Positions 26,553-36,230 are shown, counted from the first letter of the stretch. The stretch is 64,000 nucleotides of DNA from Oceanibaculum indicum P24 (GCF_000299935.1 NZ_AMRL01000002.1:239155-303154), one strand, 5' to 3'. A program made the numbers and translations. Notes: generated by a model from the sequence alone, not told the origin.

Positions 26553-27842
26553 CTAGTCCCGCCGCGCCGGCGGTTCCTTCAGCGGCAGCAGGATCAGCAG
26601 CCCCACGACAAAGAAGGCCAGGATGGTCGCCATGCCGGCGCGCTGGCTGTCGAAGGCGAAGGTCGCCCAGCCCAGCAGCATCGGCCCTGCCCAGGCGGTC
26701 GCCTTGCCGGACAGGGCGAACAGGCCGAACATCTCCGCCTCCTTCCCCACCGGCGCCAGCCGGGCCATCAGGCTGCGCCCGGCAGCCTGCGCCGGTCCAA
26801 CGAACAGGCCCAGCGTCAGCGCCAGAATCCAGAACCACAGCACGCTCTCGACCAGCAGCACGGCAAAGCCGAAGCCGATCAGGAAGACCAGGGTGATCAG
26901 GATGGTACGCTTCGGGCCGATCCAGTCATCCACCCAGGCGAAGAGGAAAGCCCCCAGCCCGGCGGTCACATTCATGGCGATGCCGAACTGGATGATCTCG
27001 GCGAAGCTCATGCCGAAAGTGCCGGCGGCATAGATGCCGCCAAAGGCGAACAGGGTCACCAGCCCGTCGGTGTAGAACATGCGCGCCAGCAGGAAACGCA
27101 CGACCGTGCCGTACTGGCGGATATCGCGCAGTAGCCGGCGCAGCTCTGCCAGCCCCTCGCGCGCCGTCTGCGCCATCGGCACGCTGGTGCGCGGCCGGTC
27201 CGGCGTCCACAGGAAGAACGGCACCATGAAGACGAGGTACCATAAGGCGACCAGCAGCGCGGTGGCGCGCACCGGCTCGGCTAGCTCCGGGTCGAGGCCG
27301 AAGGGCGGCGGATCGGCCTGCACCAGCGCAAACAGCGCCACGACGAGGCACAGCAGCCCGCCACCATAGCCGGCAGCCCAGCCCCAGCCGGAAAGCCTTC
27401 CGGTGCGTCCGTTGCCGGCAAGGTCCGGCAGCATCGCATTGTAGAATATGCCGGCATATTCGTAGCCCAGCGCCGCGAGGGCGACCAGCAGCAGGGCGCG
27501 CGGGATATGGTCGCTGGTGGGCTCCACGAACCACAGCGCGGCGCTGGCCGCGATGCAGACCAGGCTGAACCAGAAAATCCAGGGCTTGCGGGCGCCGGCG
27601 CGATCGGCGATGGCGCCCAGCACCGGCCCGGTCAGGGCGACGGCCAGCCCAGCCAGTCCGGTCGCCTGCCCCCACAGGAAAGTGCCCTGTTCCGGCGTCT
27701 CGGCGACGGCGCGGGTGAAATAGGCGGCGAAGACGAAGGTAGTGATGACCGTCGGGTAGCTGTTGTTCGCCCAGTCGAACAGGCACCAGGAGAAGACCGC
27801 CCGGCGGTCCGGTCGCCGGACGGGGGATGCGGTTTCGCTCAT
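26553..27842 (-). CDS. MFS transporter, UMF1 (Atg22-like) family
   Basis: A 429-residue major facilitator with about 12 hydrophobic segments. The signature WCLFDWANNSYPTVITTFVF near the N-terminus and IADRAGARKPWIFWF mark the UMF1/Atg22-like family, whose fungal members export amino acids from the vacuole; bacterial substrates are not known. ATG 27842 gives the standard start. It is convergent with ccrM (one base apart) and lies 10 bases downstream of the NAD-GDH gene on the same strand, so it may be co-transcribed with it. Confidence 0.9.
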   Translation of the reverse strand: MSETASPVRRPDRRAVFSWCLFDWANNSYPTVITTFVFAAYFTRAVAETPEQGTFLWGQATGLAGLAVALTGPVLGAIADRAGARKPWIFWFSLVCIAASAALWFVEPTSDHIPRALLLVALAALGYEYAGIFYNAMLPDLAGNGRTGRLSGWGWAAGYGGGLLCLVVALFALVQADPPPFGLDPELAEPVRATALLVALWYLVFMVPFFLWTPDRPRTSVPMAQTAREGLAELRRLLRDIRQYGTVVRFLLARMFYTDGLVTLFAFGGIYAAGTFGMSFAEIIQFGIAMNVTAGLGAFLFAWVDDWIGPKRTILITLVFLIGFGFAVLLVESVLWFWILALTLGLFVGPAQAAGRSLMARLAPVGKEAEMFGLFALSGKATAWAGPMLLGWATFAFDSQRAGMATILAFFVVGLLILLPLKEPPARRD

Positions 27843-27852
27843 CCCCGGCGCG

Positions 27853-30800
27853 TCAGGCGGGTAGCAGCGCGCGCAGCTGCGCGTTCGCCACTGTCAGCAT
27901 GGCGAGATCGACGCCGCCCGGCGTGTTGCGGAAGTCGGCCAGCAGCTGGGCGGCCTTGTCCGCCGCTGCACGGTTTTCGGAGACCCAGCTTTCGATCTTG
28001 TCCTCTCCTTTGCCCTTAGCGGCTTTCCCGGTGGTGGCCAGCACGCTCTGGGTCAGCAGGGCCTGGTGGCTGTAGAGATCGCCGACAGCGCTGTCCACGG
28101 CGATCTTCTGCCAGTGATTGTCCAGCGTCAGCCCGTCGGCGGCATTGCGCAGCCAGTCGAGGCCAAAGCGGGTGCCGACGGCGAAATAGATGCGCGCGAC
28201 ATCGACAATGTCGGTCTTGCCGCCCGCCATTTCGGCGATCTTCACGATATCCGGGGCGCTCAGCAGATAGTCGATGGCGACGATCTCGGAGGCCAGCGAC
28301 GCCGAGACGCCGTGCTTTTGCAATTCGGCCTTACGCAGTTTCAGACTGCCCATATCGGCTTCCGGTATCACCGTGTCGAGCGCTTTGCACAGCGTGGCGA
28401 TTCCCGGTCCGAAACGGCTGATCTCGGCGGAGATGTCGAGCGGCCGGGTGGCGTTCGCCAGGAACCACAATGTGGCCCGCTCGACCAGCCTTCCATATTC
28501 CAGCAGCATCCCGACCTGCACATCCGCCGGGGCCTTGCCGTCCAGCGCCTCGATCTCGGCCCAGCGGTCGCGCAGGCTGAACGCCTCGCGGCTGATCGTA
28601 TAGGCCCGCGCGATATCGACGGCGGACTGGCCGGTCTTCTCGCGGATCGAATCGACGAAGGCGCTGCCGACCCGGTTCACCATGGAATTGGTGGTGACGG
28701 TGGTGACGATCTCCCGGCGCAGCCTGTGCCCGGCGATATAGTCCCTGAAAGGCACGCGCAGCCGCTCCGGGAAATAGCGCTGCAGATCCTCGACCAGCAG
28801 CGGATCGTCTGGCAGGTCGGAAGCCAGAAGGTCGTTGTACAGCGCGATCTTGGAGTAGGAGAGCAGGATCGCCAGCTCCGGCCGGGTCAGCCCGGCATTA
28901 GCGGAAGCGCGGTCGGCGATGGTGTCGTCGTCGGGCAGGAATTCGATGGCCCGGTCCAGCTTGCCGGCGCGCTCCAGATGCCGCATCAGCCTGGCATGCA
29001 AATCCAGCAACTCGCCGCCGCGTGCCTCCTCCATGCTGATGGCCTGGGTCTGAAGATAATTGTGCCGCAGCACATGCTCGCCCACATCGTCGGTCATCTG
29101 CTCCAGCAGCTTGTTGCGCTGCTTTTCGGTCATGTCGCCGGCCTGCACAACGCCGCCCAGCAGCACCTTGATATTGACCTCATGGTCGGAGCAATCGACA
29201 CCGGCTGAATTGTCGATGAAGTCGGTGTTCAGCCGCCCGCCGGACAGGGCATATTCGATGCGCCCGCGCTGCGTCATGCCGAGATTGGCGCCCTCGCCCA
29301 CCACCCGGGCGCGGATAGCGTGTCCGTTGATGCGGATCGCGTCATTGGCCCGGTCGCCGGCATCGGCATGGCTTTCGCTGCGCGCCTTCACATAGCTGCC
29401 GATGCCGCCGAACCACAGCAGATCGATCTCGGCCTTCAGGATCGCCGTCATCAGCGCGGTGGGGGTCAGCGTCTCCTCCGCGATGCCCAGCGCCTTGCGC
29501 GCCTCGGGCGACAGCTTCAGCGACTTCGCCTTGCGGTCGAACACCGCTCCGCCCTTCGACAGAACCTTGGTGTCGTAGTCCGCCCAGCTGGAGCGCGGCA
29601 GGTCGAACAGCCGCTTGCGCTCGGCAAAGCTGGTGGCCGGGTCGGGGTCCGGGTCGATGAAGATGTGCAGATGGTTGAAGGCGGCGATCAGCCTTATATG
29701 CCGGGACAGCAGCATGCCGTTGCCGAACACGTCCCCCGACATGTCGCCGACGCCGGCCACGGTGAAATTCTCGCTCTGAATATCGTGGCCCAGCTCGCGG
29801 AAATGCCGTTTCACCCCTTCCCAGGCGCCGCGCGCGGTGATGCCCATCTTCTTGTGGTCATAGCCGGCGGAACCACCCGAGGCGAAGGCATCGCCCAGCC
29901 AGAAGCCATAGTCGATGGAGACCGAATTAGCGATGTCGGAGAAGGTGGCCGTGCCCTTGTCGGCGGCGACGACGAGGTAGGGATCGTCCTCGTCATGCCG
30001 GACCACATCCGGCGGCGGCACGATGTCAGCGCCCGACACATTGTCGGTAATGTCCAGCATGCCGCACATGAACAGCTTGTAGCAGACGATGACCTCTTCC
30101 ATCAGCGCCTCGCGGCCGCCCTCGGCGGGCGGACGCTTCACCACGAAGCCGCCCTTGGAGCCGACCGGCACGATGACGGCGTTCTTCACCATCTGCGCCT
30201 TCATCAGCCCCAGCACCTCGGTGCGGAAATCCTCCTTGCGGTCGGACCAGCGGATACCGCCGCGCGCCACCTTGCCACCGCGCAGATGCACCGCCTCGAC
30301 ACGCGGCGAATAGACCCAGATCTCGACCATCGGCCGGGGCAGCGGCAGCTCGTCGATGCGCTGGCTGTTCAGCTTGAAGGAGATATAGGGCTTGGGGCGC
30401 CCGTCCGGGCCTTTCTGGAAGGCGTTGGTGCGCAGGGTCGCCTGCACCAGATTCACGAAACGCCGCAGGATGCGGTCCTCGTCCAGGCTGGAAACCGCGT
30501 CCAGCGCATGTTCGATCTCGACCAGGATACCGCCCTCGCGGACATCGGCGTCCTTGCGGTTTGTCGGATCGAACCGGGCGGTGAACAGCGCTACCACCAG
30601 CCGCGCGATGTCGGCGTATTTCGCCAGCGTCTGCTCGATATAGTCCTGGCTGAAGGTAAAGCCGGTCTGGCGCAGATATTTCGCATAGGCGCGGATGATC
30701 GCCGCCTCGCGCGCGCTCAAGCCCCCGCGCAGCACCAACCGGTTGAAGGCATCATCCTCGGTCTCGCCGTCCCAGACAGCGGCGAAGGCATCCTGGAACT

Positions 30801-32712
30801 TCTGCTTGGCGCGGGCCAGGTCGATGGGCCCTGCATCGGCAGCATGCAGGCTGAAATCATGCACCCAGACGGAGGCGCCGAGGCCGGCCGGCTCGACCTC
30901 GAACGGCACCTCGCTGATGGCCCGCAGCCCCATATTCTCCAGCATCGGCAGGATGTCGGACAGCGGCACCGGCTGGCCCATCCGGTAGACCTTGAAATGC
31001 ACCTCATGTTCCGCCGCCCCGATGGGCCGGTAGAGATTCATGACGAGCGGGCGGTTGGCGCTGAGCGCCTCGATCCGGTCGATGTCGAGCAGCGCGGACT
31101 GGGCGTTGAAATATTCCGTGTAGCTGACCGGGAAGGCGCGCCCGTAGGTCTTGAACAGCGCCATGCCGCGCTCTTCGCCCTTCGCCTCGATCAGCGCCTC
31201 GGACAGCCGGTCGGTCCAGGAGCGCCCGGCCTCGACGATGCGCGCCTCCAGCTCCTTCACATCATAGGGCGGGATCTCGCCGCGGGTCGTTTTGATAATG
31301 TAATGAACCCGCGCCAGCACGGAATCGGAAAGCTGTGTGTAGAAGGCGGCGAGCGTGCCGTTGAAGCTTTTCTCCAGCAGCGCCTGGATCTTCAGCCTGA
31401 GGTCGGTGTTGAAATTGTCGCGCGGCACATAGACCAGGCAGGAGATGTGGCGCTCGAACGCGTCACGCCGGACGAACAGCGCGGTGCGCTGGCGTTCCTG
31501 CAGATGCAGGATGCCCAGCGCCATCTCGAACAGCTCGTCATCGTTGATCTGGAACAGCTCGTCGCGCGGGAAGGTCTCCAGGATATTGACCATCGCCTTG
31601 CCGTCATGGCTGGCTGGCGGGAAGCCGGCGCGCGTCAGGATGCGGGCGACCTTCAGGCGCAGCAGCGGAATGCTGGTCGGCGACTGGTTATAGGCGACCG
31701 AGGTGAACAGGCCGACGAAGCGCCGCTCCCCGATCACCGTGCCGGCATCGTCGAACCGCTTCACGGCGATGGAATCCATGTGCACGGGGCGGTGCACGGT
31801 GGCCAGCCGGTTGGTCTTCACCACATCCAGGATGGTGGGGGTCAGCAGATAGTCGCGCACATCGTCGGGCAGCTGGCCCAGTTCGCGCATGCCATCGAAC
31901 ACCTGCACCTCGGGATCGCGCAGAATGCCGAGGCCGGTGCCCGGCACGACCTCGCGCTTGGCCTGTTTGCCGCGACCGGTATAGGCATATTCGCGGTAGC
32001 CGAGGAAGGTGAAGTGATCCGCCTCCATCCAGCGCAGGAAGGCGCAGGCTTCGGCCAGCTCATCCGCGGCCAGATTGGCCGGCGGCGCCTTCTCGATGCT
32101 TTCGACTTCTCCCAGTACGGCGGCGCGCATCTTGCGCCAGTCCTCGACCGCGGCGCGGACGTCCGACAGCACCTGGCCAAGGCGTTCCTGAATATGTTCC
32201 AGGGCCGCGAGGTCCGACTGCTCGGAGGCCTCGATGTGCATGATCGATTCCAGCTGCCCGTCTTTTGCCTCGGCCTCCGGCGGCAACAGCTCGATCAGCT
32301 TGCCCGTCTGGTCGCGGCGCACGCGGGCAATCGGATGGATGACGAGATGCACGGTCATGCCATGCCGGGCCAGTTCCGCCGTAACCGAATCGACGAGGAA
32401 CGGCATATCGTCATTCACGATCTCGATGGCGCTGTGCAGCGAATGCCAGCCATGGGCCTCGAAGGTGGGTGAAAAGGCGCGGACTTTCGGCGTGTTGGCG
32501 GGGCGCTGCGCGACGAAGCTCCAGGTCGAGAGGGCGGCGCCCAGCAAATCCTCGGTCTCGCGTTCCAGAATGTCGTCGGGGGGGACATGCCCATAGAACA
32601 GGCGGATGAACGGCTCCAGCGCCCGGCAATGATCCGGCGTCAGGCGTTGCCGGGCCAGATCGATTACGGCGTCGATCGCCTCCTGCTTGCGGGTTTCGAG
32701 CTTGCCGAGCAT
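27853..32712 (-). CDS. Large NAD-dependent glutamate dehydrogenase (180-kDa class)
   Basis: A 1619-residue enzyme that deaminates glutamate to 2-oxoglutarate with NAD, feeding carbon into the TCA cycle. The length matches the L_180 class. The N-terminal third holds ACT-like regulatory domains (e.g. DMPFLVDSVTAELARHGM). The catalytic core lies around residues 800-1150, with KVARGGIRWSDRKEDFRTEV, VPVGSKGGFVVKRPP, GVGDMSGDVFGNGMLLSR and GEGANLGMTQRGRIEY. A long helical C-terminal domain follows. ATG 32712 has an excellent ggggagaagg site. No frameshift is seen across 4.9 kb. Large open frames on the opposite strand are a GC-bias effect. Confidence 0.96.
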   Translation of the reverse strand: MLGKLETRKQEAIDAVIDLARQRLTPDHCRALEPFIRLFYGHVPPDDILERETEDLLGAALSTWSFVAQRPANTPKVRAFSPTFEAHGWHSLHSAIEIVNDDMPFLVDSVTAELARHGMTVHLVIHPIARVRRDQTGKLIELLPPEAEAKDGQLESIMHIEASEQSDLAALEHIQERLGQVLSDVRAAVEDWRKMRAAVLGEVESIEKAPPANLAADELAEACAFLRWMEADHFTFLGYREYAYTGRGKQAKREVVPGTGLGILRDPEVQVFDGMRELGQLPDDVRDYLLTPTILDVVKTNRLATVHRPVHMDSIAVKRFDDAGTVIGERRFVGLFTSVAYNQSPTSIPLLRLKVARILTRAGFPPASHDGKAMVNILETFPRDELFQINDDELFEMALGILHLQERQRTALFVRRDAFERHISCLVYVPRDNFNTDLRLKIQALLEKSFNGTLAAFYTQLSDSVLARVHYIIKTTRGEIPPYDVKELEARIVEAGRSWTDRLSEALIEAKGEERGMALFKTYGRAFPVSYTEYFNAQSALLDIDRIEALSANRPLVMNLYRPIGAAEHEVHFKVYRMGQPVPLSDILPMLENMGLRAISEVPFEVEPAGLGASVWVHDFSLHAADAGPIDLARAKQKFQDAFAAVWDGETEDDAFNRLVLRGGLSAREAAIIRAYAKYLRQTGFTFSQDYIEQTLAKYADIARLVVALFTARFDPTNRKDADVREGGILVEIEHALDAVSSLDEDRILRRFVNLVQATLRTNAFQKGPDGRPKPYISFKLNSQRIDELPLPRPMVEIWVYSPRVEAVHLRGGKVARGGIRWSDRKEDFRTEVLGLMKAQMVKNAVIVPVGSKGGFVVKRPPAEGGREALMEEVIVCYKLFMCGMLDITDNVSGADIVPPPDVVRHDEDDPYLVVAADKGTATFSDIANSVSIDYGFWLGDAFASGGSAGYDHKKMGITARGAWEGVKRHFRELGHDIQSENFTVAGVGDMSGDVFGNGMLLSRHIRLIAAFNHLHIFIDPDPDPATSFAERKRLFDLPRSSWADYDTKVLSKGGAVFDRKAKSLKLSPEARKALGIAEETLTPTALMTAILKAEIDLLWFGGIGSYVKARSESHADAGDRANDAIRINGHAIRARVVGEGANLGMTQRGRIEYALSGGRLNTDFIDNSAGVDCSDHEVNIKVLLGGVVQAGDMTEKQRNKLLEQMTDDVGEHVLRHNYLQTQAISMEEARGGELLDLHARLMRHLERAGKLDRAIEFLPDDDTIADRASANAGLTRPELAILLSYSKIALYNDLLASDLPDDPLLVEDLQRYFPERLRVPFRDYIAGHRLRREIVTTVTTNSMVNRVGSAFVDSIREKTGQSAVDIARAYTISREAFSLRDRWAEIEALDGKAPADVQVGMLLEYGRLVERATLWFLANATRPLDISAEISRFGPGIATLCKALDTVIPEADMGSLKLRKAELQKHGVSASLASEIVAIDYLLSAPDIVKIAEMAGGKTDIVDVARIYFAVGTRFGLDWLRNAADGLTLDNHWQKIAVDSAVGDLYSHQALLTQSVLATTGKAAKGKGEDKIESWVSENRAAADKAAQLLADFRNTPGGVDLAMLTVANAQLRALLPA

Positions 32713-32825
32713 GACCTTCTCCCCTTTAGCCCCTGGATCACAGAGATGGGCCAGTGCGGTTTCTGGCCCTGCGCAATCCTTAGCCAGAAGCTAGCGCAAT
32801 CCGTGGGCACAAAGAAGGGGCAGGG

Positions 32826-32863
32826 TAGAAAACGGAAACGGCCGGCGCTTCGCAGCGCCGGCC
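32826..32863 (-). terminator. Intrinsic terminator of the porin gene
   Basis: Read on the minus strand, a perfect 9-bp stem (ggccggcgc / gcgccggcc, 32840-32863, 6-base loop) is followed by gtttccgttttctac. It begins 29 bases after the porin stop and separates it from the NAD-GDH gene. Confidence 0.8.
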
Positions 32864-32891
32864 ATTCCCTCCGCATGTAGGGGGATGCGGA

Positions 32892-33974
32892 TCAGAAAGT
32901 GAGGAAAGTCCCGAAATAAACGGCAAAGGCCTTGTCGTCGGCGCCGCTTGCCGGGGCGGGGTCGAAATCGCCCAGGATCACGCCGCTGGCGAGCTTGATG
33001 CCATCATTGACGGTGTAGGAGGCGGCAATGTCGAACAGCTTCGCCTCGGCGTTGCTGCCCTCATTCTCGCCGTTGAAGTAGGTCAGGCCGAAGCCCCAGG
33101 GGCCGGTTTCGTAGATGACGCCCAGATCCCAGGCCTTGCTGTCATTGTCGCCGGACAGGCCATTGTTGAACTTGGCGTAGGAGCCGCCGACGGTGAAGCC
33201 GGCAAAGCCGACATTGGCGCCGAAGGAATAGCCCTTGAAGTCGTCGAAAGTGCCAGCACCATCGTTTCCGCCCAAGCTGGCGAACTCGTAGCCCGCCGAC
33301 AGGCCAAGCTCCACCGCGCCAATTTCGCGGGTGTAGGCGGCCGCAACACTGACCCAGTCCTCCTGCTCGCCGATCCCGCCCTTGGGCAGAACGCCGAAGC
33401 CCTGGGAGTTGCCGTCGGTGTTGGTGGTGTCCGGCACATAGGAGAAGCCGAGCTGGAAGCCGCTGAACTGCGGCGTGAAGTAGGTGATCTTGTTGGCGTC
33501 GTTGGTCTGCACCAGATAGGTCGAGGTCGGCGCGCCGTTATTCTCGTAGGGTGCGAAGTCAGGCGTATTGATGCCGATGCCGACATAGGGCGCCTGATAA
33601 TGCATCAGATAGGCAGCCGTCTCCTTGGAGCCGAGCTGCACCTTGCCGAAGCCACCCTCGAAATACATGAAGACTTCGTCGGTCGGACCGTTGGTCGAAC
33701 CGGTATTCACGATTTCCAGATTGGCCAGGAAGCCGACGGTCAGGCCGTTATCCAGCTTGGTCTCGCCATTGAACTGGACCTCGCCCTCGTGACGGAAGGC
33801 GACCTTCTTGAAGTCGGTCCCGCTGCCATCCTGGTCGGAATAGGTCACCACGTTATTGTAATAGCCGTTCACCGACAGCTTGATCGGATCGGATGCCAGG
33901 GCCGGCTGAGCCACTGCCCCCATCGTCACCCCCACCGCGACCAGCGCGGTGCTGCCCAATAGCATTTGCTTCAT
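32892..33974 (-). CDS. Outer-membrane porin (Porin_4 type)
   Basis: A 360-residue porin with a signal peptide (KQMLLGSTALVAVGVTMGA, cleavage after PALA). The mature protein begins SDPIKLSVNGYYNN, continues as alternating beta strands, and ends in AVYFGTFLTF with terminal Phe. It forms a general diffusion channel, probably as a trimer; selectivity cannot be read. It is a paralogue of the fragment at 1-209. Upstream lie a good sigma-70-like promoter (34077-34106) with an overlapping dyad, and downstream a terminator, so it is a single-gene unit. Confidence 0.93.
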   Translation of the reverse strand: MKQMLLGSTALVAVGVTMGAVAQPALASDPIKLSVNGYYNNVVTYSDQDGSGTDFKKVAFRHEGEVQFNGETKLDNGLTVGFLANLEIVNTGSTNGPTDEVFMYFEGGFGKVQLGSKETAAYLMHYQAPYVGIGINTPDFAPYENNGAPTSTYLVQTNDANKITYFTPQFSGFQLGFSYVPDTTNTDGNSQGFGVLPKGGIGEQEDWVSVAAAYTREIGAVELGLSAGYEFASLGGNDGAGTFDDFKGYSFGANVGFAGFTVGGSYAKFNNGLSGDNDSKAWDLGVIYETGPWGFGLTYFNGENEGSNAEAKLFDIAASYTVNDGIKLASGVILGDFDPAPASGADDKAFAVYFGTFLTF

Positions 33975-34076
33975 TTGCTATTCCCCTTGCTTCGTTACCC
34001 CTGTTCCCTGACCCGCAGGCCCGGTCTGTCGGGCAGGCCATCGGGTTTGACGCGTTGTGCGTCGTCTTATTTTAGC

Positions 34077-34106
34077 AATATACAGGCCAGTTCTTGTTTT
34101 CGACAA
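34077..34106 (-). promoter_or_regulatory. Porin promoter
   Basis: On the minus strand TTGTCG (34106-34101) and TATATT (34082-34077) are separated by 18 bases, about 100 bases before the porin ATG. TATATT matches five of six consensus bases. A second A/T-rich box (taaaat) lies just downstream. Confidence 0.55.
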
Positions 34107-34123
34107 GTCGCCGGGAAAACAAG
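34093..34123. repeat. Perfect 9-bp dyad over the porin -35 box
   Basis: cttgttttc (34093-34101) and gaaaacaag (34115-34123) are exact reverse complements with a 13-base spacer. The promoter's -35 hexamer lies inside the dyad, which is the position expected for an operator of a dimeric regulator. The region 33975-34326, about 350 bases without a gene, holds this dyad, the promoter and the tRNA terminator; I see nothing else in it. Confidence 0.6.
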
Positions 34124-34275
34124 GGGTTTCGATTACAGAAATAGGCCGGCGGCTATTTGCGGTGCGGCGAAAAGTGCAAGAAATCAGCAAGTGGCGAAAA
34201 AACAGGCAATTGGATTTAGCGTGGTGGTGCCGGGTTTGACAGGGCCGTTTGTGGGGCAGGGCGAAACCGGGCATG

Positions 34276-34304
34276 AAAAAAGGCCGCTGGATCAGCGGCC
34301 TTTT
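34276..34304 (-). terminator. Terminator of tRNA-Gly
   Basis: ggccgct (34282-34288) pairs with agcggcc (34294-34300). On the minus strand the hairpin is followed by six U residues (complement of aaaaaa at 34276-34281) and starts 27 bases after the tRNA 3' end. A tttt on the plus-strand side makes it potentially bidirectional. Confidence 0.85.
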
Positions 34305-34326
34305 CGTAGCGCTTTCGCGCCTGAAC

Positions 34327-34401
34327 TGGAGCGGGCGATGAGATTCGAACTCACGACCCCAACCTTGGCAAGGTTGTGCTCTACCCCTGAGCTACGCCCG
34401 C
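34327..34401 (-). tRNA. tRNA-Gly (GCC)
   Basis: The minus strand gives a 7-bp acceptor (GCGGGCG/CGCCCGC), D arm GCTCAGGGGTAGAGC, an anticodon loop CTTGCCA with anticodon GCC, and a T arm with GTTCGAATC. The 3' CCA is encoded. A hairpin with a U-tract follows it. Confidence 0.95.
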
Positions 34402-34566
34402 ATTGGGTACGCCCAAGCCGTCAGGCCGTGGCGAGGCCGCGATAATACCCATTGCGATTTCCTTTGCAAGCGGTGAATCGCGGAAAAATTTCAAACCCTC
34501 TCCGAGGCCGGTTTTGCCGGTCTTTCCGGTTGAGTTTCCGCCGTGTCAGTCGGTAGGCTGCCGGCC

Positions 34567-35121
34567 ATGACCGAGCGATCTCAAGATGATAGGGCCCAGG
34601 ATGACCGGCCCCAAAATGAGCAGCCCCTGCCGACGACCGCGGACGCGCTGCTGGCGCGGCTGCAGGCGATGGGTGTCACCTATGTCGAACACCGGCATCC
34701 GCCGCTCTTCACGGTGGAGGATTCCAAACAGCTGCGCGGCGAGCTGCCGGGCGGGCATTGCAAGAACCTGTTCCTGAAGGACAGGAAGGGCCAGTACTGG
34801 CTTGTCGTGGCGCTGGAGGACCGGCCGATCGACCTGAAGACGCTGGACAAGAAGATTGGCGCCGCGCGGCTGTCCTTCGGCAGCGCCGACCGGCTGTGGG
34901 AGGTGCTGGGCGTGCGTCCCGGCGCGGTGACGCCCTTCTCGCTCATCAACGATACGGCGCGTCAGGTCAAGCTGGTGCTCGACAAGGGCATGCTGGCGCA
35001 CGATCCGCTCAACTATCATCCGCTGGTGAATGACCGGACCATCGCCGTCAGCCCGGAAGGGCTGCTGGCCTTCCTGCGCCAGACCGGCCACGATCCGATG
35101 ATCCTGGATCTCCAGGAATAG
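34567..35121 (+). CDS. Prolyl-tRNA deacylase-like editing protein (YbaK/ProX type)
   Basis: A 184-residue stand-alone aminoacyl-tRNA editing domain that hydrolyses mischarged Ala- or similar tRNA-Pro. Motifs: TYVEHRHPPLFTVEDS, GGHCKNLFLKDRKGQYWLVV with the conserved Lys, and GAVTPFSLIND and NYHPLVNDRTIAVS near the end, typical of the ProX/PrdX branch. ATG 34567 gives the usual short lead; GTG 34543 is possible. It is transcribed on its own, divergent from tRNA-Gly. Confidence 0.9.
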   Translation: MTERSQDDRAQDDRPQNEQPLPTTADALLARLQAMGVTYVEHRHPPLFTVEDSKQLRGELPGGHCKNLFLKDRKGQYWLVVALEDRPIDLKTLDKKIGAARLSFGSADRLWEVLGVRPGAVTPFSLINDTARQVKLVLDKGMLAHDPLNYHPLVNDRTIAVSPEGLLAFLRQTGHDPMILDLQE

Positions 35122-35288
35122 CCGCCATGACCGGAGTGCGGGCCAGTCGCGCTGGGCTGTTGCGCGGACTTGTATCCGGCGGATATTGCCGCCACATTTG
35201 CTGCACTCTGGAATCCGGCGGTTTGAAGCTCCCGAGGGGGTGTCTGTCCGCCACCACCACGGCAACACGAAATAAACGGTGAATACCG

Positions 35289-36230
35289 ATGGATTTTCTG
35301 ATCGGCGGCGGCGCCAAGCCCGCATCCGGCGGCACGAACAGCCCCTACATCAAGGATGCCACGACGGCGAGCTTCATGGCCGATGTCGTCGAGGCCTCGC
35401 AGCAGCAGCCGGTGATCGTCGATTTCTGGGCGCCGTGGTGCGGCCCCTGCCGTCAGCTTGGCCCGGCGCTGGAGAAGGCGGTGGCGGAGGCCAAGGGCGC
35501 GGTGCGCATGGTTAAGATTAATGTGGACGAGAATCAGGAGGTTGCTGCGCAGCTGCGCGTGCAGTCGATCCCGACCGTCTATGCCTTCTTCCAGGGCCGT
35601 CCGGTCGATGCGTTTCAGGGCGCGCTGCCGGAAAGCCAGGTGAAGGAGTTCGTGAAGCGCCTTGCCGCTGTCGCCGGCGGGGCTGGCGGCGATGAGGCCG
35701 AGGCGGTGCAGGCGGCGCTCGATCAGGCGGCCGAGCTGCTGGCCACCGGCGATTTCCAGAACGCAGCAGCACTCTATTCGCGCATCCTGCAGCATGACCC
35801 CGAAAGCCTGGCGGCGATTGCCGGCCTGCTGCGCGCTCTGATCGGCGCCGGCCAGATCGAGGAGGCAAAAGCGCTGCTGGCCGATCTGCCGGACGAAGTG
35901 ACAAAGAGCGCCGAAGTGGAAAGCGCACGGCAGGCGCTGGAGCTGGCCGAGGAAGCGGCTGCCGCCGCGGGCGAACTGGCCCAGCTGCAGGCGCTGCTGG
36001 AACGCAATCCGGCCGACCATGACAGCCGCTTCAAGCTGGCAATGGCGCACTATGCCACCGGCGACAAGGAGGCCGCCGCCGGGGCGCTGCTGGAGATCAT
36101 CCGCCGTAACCGTTCCTGGAATGAGGACGCCGCGCGCACCCAGCTGCTGAAGTTTTTCGAGGCCTGGGGGCCGAAAGATGAGGTCACGCTCTCGTCGCGA
36201 CGGGCCTTGTCCTCCATATTGTTTTCATGA
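35289..36230 (+). CDS. Thioredoxin-TPR chaperone-type protein (CnoX/YbbN)
   Basis: A 313-residue protein with an N-terminal thioredoxin domain and active site WAPWCGPCRQ (Cys51, Cys54), and a C-terminal helical TPR-like domain (about 140-300, e.g. ALYSRILQHDPESLAAIAGL). This is the CnoX/YbbN arrangement, a chaperedoxin that protects proteins from oxidation and hands them to GroEL. Unlike E. coli YbbN it keeps the full CGPC pair, so redox activity is expected. It is first in a four-gene cluster and its stop overlaps the next start (ATGA). Confidence 0.93.
   Translation: MDFLIGGGAKPASGGTNSPYIKDATTASFMADVVEASQQQPVIVDFWAPWCGPCRQLGPALEKAVAEAKGAVRMVKINVDENQEVAAQLRVQSIPTVYAFFQGRPVDAFQGALPESQVKEFVKRLAAVAGGAGGDEAEAVQAALDQAAELLATGDFQNAAALYSRILQHDPESLAAIAGLLRALIGAGQIEEAKALLADLPDEVTKSAEVESARQALELAEEAAAAAGELAQLQALLERNPADHDSRFKLAMAHYATGDKEAAAGALLEIIRRNRSWNEDAARTQLLKFFEAWGPKDEVTLSSRRALSSILFS

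Noticed and set aside
29320..32472. A 1050-codon open frame on the plus strand opposite the NAD-glutamate dehydrogenase gene
   Set aside because: It lies wholly antisense to an intact, motif-rich gene, its protein has no recognisable domain and is biased in Arg/Gln/His; GC-rich coding DNA produces such frames.
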